Source: Qipengyuania qiaonensis (lineage in GTDB: Bacteria > Pseudomonadota > Alphaproteobacteria > Sphingomonadales > Sphingomonadaceae). Taken from it: DNA of 64,000 nucleotides. This document shows, in pieces, positions 61,395 to 64,000 of the stretch (position 1 is its first letter; every line of letters starts with the position of its first letter). The stretch covers positions 62,001 to 126,000 of the forward strand of contig NZ_JAIGNO010000008.1 in assembly GCF_019711515.1 (NCBI RefSeq). The letters are read 5' to 3'. The notes beneath the pieces were generated by a model. That model did not search any database and had not been told where the DNA came from. It was given only the letters and a program-made list of their open reading frames with translations. A program made the translations under genes and the position numbers.

Positions 61395-62189
61395 CTACCG
61401 ACCCTTCCACTTGCCCTCGCGCTTTTCGACGAAGGCGGCCATGCCTTCCTTCTTGTCTTCGCTGGCTGTCAGGATCTGGAAGATACGGCGTTCGACGATC
61501 AGGCCCTGATCCAGCGAGGTTTCGAAAGCGGCGTTGACCATTTCCTTGTTCGCGATGGCGGCCATCGGTGGCATTGCAGCGATCTGCGCGGCGGTTTTCA
61601 TGGCTTCATCGAGCAGGCTGTCATGCGGCACCACGCGCGCGACGAGGTTGGCGCGTTCGGCTTCCTCGGCGTCCATCATGCGGCCGGTGAGGCACATTTC
61701 CATCGCTTTCGACTTGCCGATGGCCCTGGTAAGGCGCTGCGATCCGCCCATTCCCGGTGCGACGCCGAGCTTGATTTCGGGCTGGCCGAACTTGGCGTTT
61801 TCCGACGCGATGATGAAATCGGCCATCATGGCGAGTTCACAACCGCCACCCAGCGCGAAGCCGTTCACCGCGGCGATCCACGGTTTGCGGGTCTTCCTGA
61901 CGATCTCGCTGGTCCAGGGGCTGAAGAAATCCTCGAGATAGAAGTCGGCCGCTTGCTTCTCGCTCATTTCCTTGATGTCGGCGCCCGCGGCAAAGGCCTT
62001 GTCGCCCGATCCCGTAAGCACGGCGCACAGCTGGCCGCTGTCGGCCTGATAGGCGGCGAAGGCCGCGATCAGTTCTTCCAGAACCTTGCTGTTCAGCGCG
62101 TTCAGCGCTTTGGGGCGATTGAGCGTGATCAGTGTGACGGCCCCATTCGTATCTGGGCGCTGTTCGACTGTGATGGTTTCGTAGCTCAT
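61395..62189 (-). CDS. Enoyl-CoA hydratase
   Basis: The 264-residue crotonase-fold protein has [11 protein letters not shown] (oxyanion hole), [18 protein letters not shown] with the first catalytic Glu, and [20 protein letters not shown] with the second Glu, as in true enoyl-CoA hydratases. It would hydrate methacrylyl-CoA in valine degradation, though other 2-enoyl-CoAs are possible. It is between the hydrolase gene (across a REP-like element) and the small membrane-protein gene. Start ATG 62189 is preceded by GGAGACT. Confidence 0.92.
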   Translation of the reverse strand: MSYETITVEQRPDTNGAVTLITLNRPKALNALNSKVLEELIAAFAAYQADSGQLCAVLTGSGDKAFAAGADIKEMSEKQAADFYLEDFFSPWTSEIVRKTRKPWIAAVNGFALGGGCELAMMADFIIASENAKFGQPEIKLGVAPGMGGSQRLTRAIGKSKAMEMCLTGRMMDAEEAERANLVARVVPHDSLLDEAMKTAAQIAAMPPMAAIANKEMVNAAFETSLDQGLIVERRIFQILTASEDKKEGMAAFVEKREGKWKGR

Positions 62190-62197
62190 ATAGTCTC

Positions 62198-62276
62198 CGT
62201 CATCGCGAGGAGCCGCAGGCGACGCGGCGATCCATTGTGCAGTTCCATGGATTGCTTCGCTTCGCTCGCAATGACG
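62198..62276. repeat. REP-like palindromic element in the valine operon
   Basis: The element starts CGTCATCGCGAG and ends CTCGCAATGACG, with further pairing arms GGCGATCCA and TGGATTGC around a small central loop. This kind of sequence (with CGCTTCGCTTCGC and GCCGCAGGCGACGCG blocks) recurs between genes in many proteobacteria. It lies in the 112-base gap between the hydrolase and hydratase genes, so it is transcribed. Its ends resemble those of the element at 54207. Confidence 0.65.
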
Positions 62277-62301
62277 CGTCAGGGAGCAATCCGCGTTTCA
62301 T

Positions 62302-63348
62302 TCAATTCAGCGGTGTCCATTCCTCAGCTTCCGGAAGTGGGGCGAAGATGCTGTCGAGCAGTTCCTCGCTCACACCTTCGGGCGTGGCCGGATCCCATTT
62401 GGGATCGTTGGTCTTGTCCACGATCACCGCGCGGACGCCTTCCGCGAAGTCGGGGCGTACCAGCACGCGGCTGGCGACGCGGTATTCCATCCGCATATTG
62501 TCGGCGAAATCGTCCAGCTTCCCGCTTTCCGCAAGCTGGCGCAGCGCGACCTTGCAGGTTTGCGGGCTCTTGGTGCGCAAAGTGGCGAGTTCCTTGGCCG
62601 CCCATTCGCTGTCGTCGCCTTCGAGGCTGGCCAGAATGCCTTCGAAACTGTCGGCGGCGAAGTGTTTCTTGATTGCGGCTTCATTGCTCTCGATCCGCGC
62701 TTCCGGTGGTGTCTGGCCAAGCGCGCTCAGGACTCGTCCAGGCTCGTGCCCCGCAGCGATGCGGGATTTGGCTTCGGTCAGGTCGGCCGTGTCGAGATAA
62801 TGCGTTGCAATTCCCGCCCAGACGCATTCCGCGCCGTCGAGCCGCGCGCCGGTGAGCGCCAGGAACTGCCCGAGCCGACCACCAAGGCGCGACAGATGCC
62901 AGCCGCCGCCAACGTCCGGGAACAGCCCGATCCCCGTTTCCGGCATGGCGAAGCGTGTATGCTCCGTCGCGACACGATATTTGCACGGCATGGCGATGCC
63001 GACCCCGCCGCCCATGGTGATGCCGTCCATGAACGCCACGATGGGCTTGGCATATTCGAACATCTGGTGGTTGAGCTGGTACTCGTCGTGGAAAAAGGCG
63101 CGGCCGCTCTTTCCGCCGTCATTGAGTGCCGAATTGCGCAGCAGGTTGATATCCCCGCCAGCGCAGAACCCGCGTCCTTCGGCATGGTCGAGGATGACGG
63201 TCTGGATATTGTCGTCATCGGCCCAGCCGGTCAGTGCCGCGCTCATCGCGTGGCACATGTCGAGCGTCAGCGCATGCAGCGCCTTGGGGCGATTGAGAGA
63301 GATATGGCCGGCATGGCCGTGAGTGTGAATGTTGACCTCTTCGGTCAT
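62302..63348 (-). CDS. 3-hydroxyisobutyryl-CoA hydrolase
   Basis: ATG 63348 (MTEEVNIHTHGHAGHISLNR) overlaps the VOC gene stop by four bases. The 348-residue length and the crotonase motifs with a C-terminal extension (FCAGGDINLL, GGGVGIAMPCKYRVATEH, MPETGIGLFPDVGGGWHLSR, and the FEGILASLEGD tail) match the HIBCH group rather than plain hydratases. It hydrolyses 3-hydroxyisobutyryl-CoA to 3-hydroxyisobutyrate, the substrate of mmsB, thus driving valine degradation forward and removing toxic methacrylyl-CoA equivalents. Confidence 0.93.
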   Translation of the reverse strand: MTEEVNIHTHGHAGHISLNRPKALHALTLDMCHAMSAALTGWADDDNIQTVILDHAEGRGFCAGGDINLLRNSALNDGGKSGRAFFHDEYQLNHQMFEYAKPIVAFMDGITMGGGVGIAMPCKYRVATEHTRFAMPETGIGLFPDVGGGWHLSRLGGRLGQFLALTGARLDGAECVWAGIATHYLDTADLTEAKSRIAAGHEPGRVLSALGQTPPEARIESNEAAIKKHFAADSFEGILASLEGDDSEWAAKELATLRTKSPQTCKVALRQLAESGKLDDFADNMRMEYRVASRVLVRPDFAEGVRAVIVDKTNDPKWDPATPEGVSEELLDSIFAPLPEAEEWTPLN

Positions 63349-63734
63349 GCGGCCTTCCTGTGTTCGATCAGATCCCAGCGGTTGCCCCAAGGATCATTGA
63401 AGACCGCGACCGTTCCATAACGCTCACGACGCGGGCTTTCGGTGAATTCCACACCCCACGCGGTCATCCGGGCATGGGTGCTAGCGAAGTTGTCGGTATG
63501 AAGGAACCAGCCGACGCGCCCGCCAGTCTGGTTGCCAATTGCAGCGCGCTGCTGTGCATCCGCCGCACGCGCGAGCAACAGTTTGCCGCCATGCGATCCG
63601 GCCATCACGACCCAACGTTTAGTCCCTCCAAGATCGCTGTCCTCTTGCAGCGCGAAACCCAGTGCATCGCGGAAGAAGGCAATCGCCTCGTCGTAGTCGG
63701 GCACCATGAGAGCCGTCATGGCTAAGCTGGTCAC
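63345..63734 (-). CDS. VOC-family (glyoxalase/bleomycin-resistance fold) protein
   Basis: The 129-residue protein has the single VOC repeat pair: TALMVPDYDEAIAFFRDALG at the start, and GWFLHTDNFASTHARMTAWG then GTVAVFNDPWGNRWDLIEH at the end, with the metal-ligand Glu near the C-terminus. A GTG at 63734 overlaps the upstream acyl-CoA dehydrogenase stop (GTGA), which favours it over ATG 63719. Such proteins bind a metal and often act on thiol adducts or small aromatic compounds. Within a valine-degradation operon it could detoxify a reactive intermediate, but that is speculation. Confidence 0.78.
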   Translation of the reverse strand: MTSLAMTALMVPDYDEAIAFFRDALGFALQEDSDLGGTKRWVVMAGSHGGKLLLARAADAQQRAAIGNQTGGRVGWFLHTDNFASTHARMTAWGVEFTESPRRERYGTVAVFNDPWGNRWDLIEHRKAA

Positions 63735-64000
63735 TGGCGCAGCATTTCCCGGCCCACGATCATGCGCATGACCTGATTGGTGCCTTCAAGGATCGAGTGG
63801 ACGCGCAGGTCGCGCCAGAAGCGTTCGATCGGATATTCCTTGAGGTAGCCATAGCCGCCGAACAATTGCAGCGCATTGTTCACGACATTGCTGCCGCTGT
63901 CGGTCGCGAGGCGTTTGGCCATGGCGGAGAACTTGCTCTTGTCGGGCGCGTTGTCGGTGACCTTGGCTGCCGCGAGGTAGAGCAGGGCGCGCGCCGCTTC
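63731..64000 (-). CDS. Acyl-CoA dehydrogenase, C-terminal part (isobutyryl-CoA dehydrogenase-like)
   Basis: Only the last 89 residues are in the window; the frame is open to base 64000. They match the end of acyl-CoA dehydrogenases: LQLFGGYGYLKEYPIERFWR and the following RDLRVHSILEGTNQVMRMI, with the final helix REMLRQ. The position at the head of a valine operon suggests isobutyryl-CoA dehydrogenase, making methacrylyl-CoA for the hydratase downstream. The catalytic Glu region is outside the window, so chain-length specificity cannot be judged. The stop overlaps the VOC gene start by four bases. Confidence 0.88.
   Translation of the reverse strand, partial: EAARALLYLAAAKVTDNAPDKSKFSAMAKRLATDSGSNVVNNALQLFGGYGYLKEYPIERFWRDLRVHSILEGTNQVMRMIVGREMLRQ

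Noticed and set aside
1-64000. CRISPR arrays, insertion sequences, prophage or integrase genes
   Set aside because: No regularly spaced direct repeats, transposase motifs or phage genes were seen. The only repeats are short palindromic elements and one 15-bp in-frame repeat.

Overview
This 64 kb, GC-rich window looks like the chromosome of an alphaproteobacterium, most likely Sphingomonadales and probably an Erythrobacter/Altererythrobacter relative. The reasons are the protein style, a methionine synthase split in two, a two-subunit glycine dehydrogenase, a TonB receptor plus halogenase plus glycosidase locus of Caulobacter/sphingomonad type, and an ArsR-methyltransferase fusion beside metF. 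This placement is inference; no rRNA or marker gene is present. I see no tRNA, rRNA, CRISPR array, prophage or insertion sequence.

Region 1 (1-27718) is an exopolysaccharide (EPS) locus. It holds a partial asparagine synthase, a Wzx-type flippase, a Wzy/ligase-type membrane protein, four GT4 glycosyltransferases, a methyltransferase, two secreted pectate-lyase-like lipoproteins, and an N-deacetylase coupled to a formyltransferase-like protein. It continues with a FlaA1/CapD-type NDP-sugar dehydratase, a DegT aminotransferase, a Wza export lipoprotein, an outer-membrane beta-barrel protein, a Wzc-type chain-length protein/ATPase, a small initiating sugar-phosphate transferase, a HAD + ATP-grasp + glycosyltransferase module, UDP-glucose dehydrogenase and a LuxR-type regulator. 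Together these could make a polymer containing amino sugar and uronic acid, export it by the Wzx/Wzy route and trim it with secreted lyases.

Region 2 (28172-43404) is an alpha-glucan/maltodextrin utilisation locus around a LacI-type repressor. One arm has an inner-membrane MFS transporter, a lipoprotein SGNH esterase and a secreted GH13. The other has a TonB-dependent receptor, a flavin-dependent halogenase, two GH13 enzymes and a GH97 enzyme. Two LacI-like palindromes lie in front of the two arms.

Region 3 (43471-57296) is one-carbon and cofactor metabolism: moaA, a degenerate GH3 protein, an ArsR-methyltransferase regulator with a palindromic operator, metF, metH in two pieces with a 33-codon ORF between them, then a tandem glycine riboswitch followed by gcvT, gcvH, gcvPA and gcvPB. 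The two halves are linked through 5,10-methylene-tetrahydrofolate.

Region 4 (57305-64000) has a second flippase with a nucleotidyltransferase, a divergent protein resembling the Nmad3 family, and a minus-strand valine-degradation operon (acyl-CoA dehydrogenase, VOC protein, 3-hydroxyisobutyryl-CoA hydrolase, enoyl-CoA hydratase, small membrane protein, 3-hydroxyisobutyrate dehydrogenase). Two REP-like palindromic elements lie in gaps at 54207-54287 and 62198-62276.

The most interesting points are the 33-codon ORF inside split metH, the GH3 protein without recognisable catalytic residues, the deacetylase/formyltransferase pair with an altered active-site motif, the halogenase and esterase inside a starch locus, the LuxR protein with an incomplete receiver, and the Nmad3-like protein outside any phage context.
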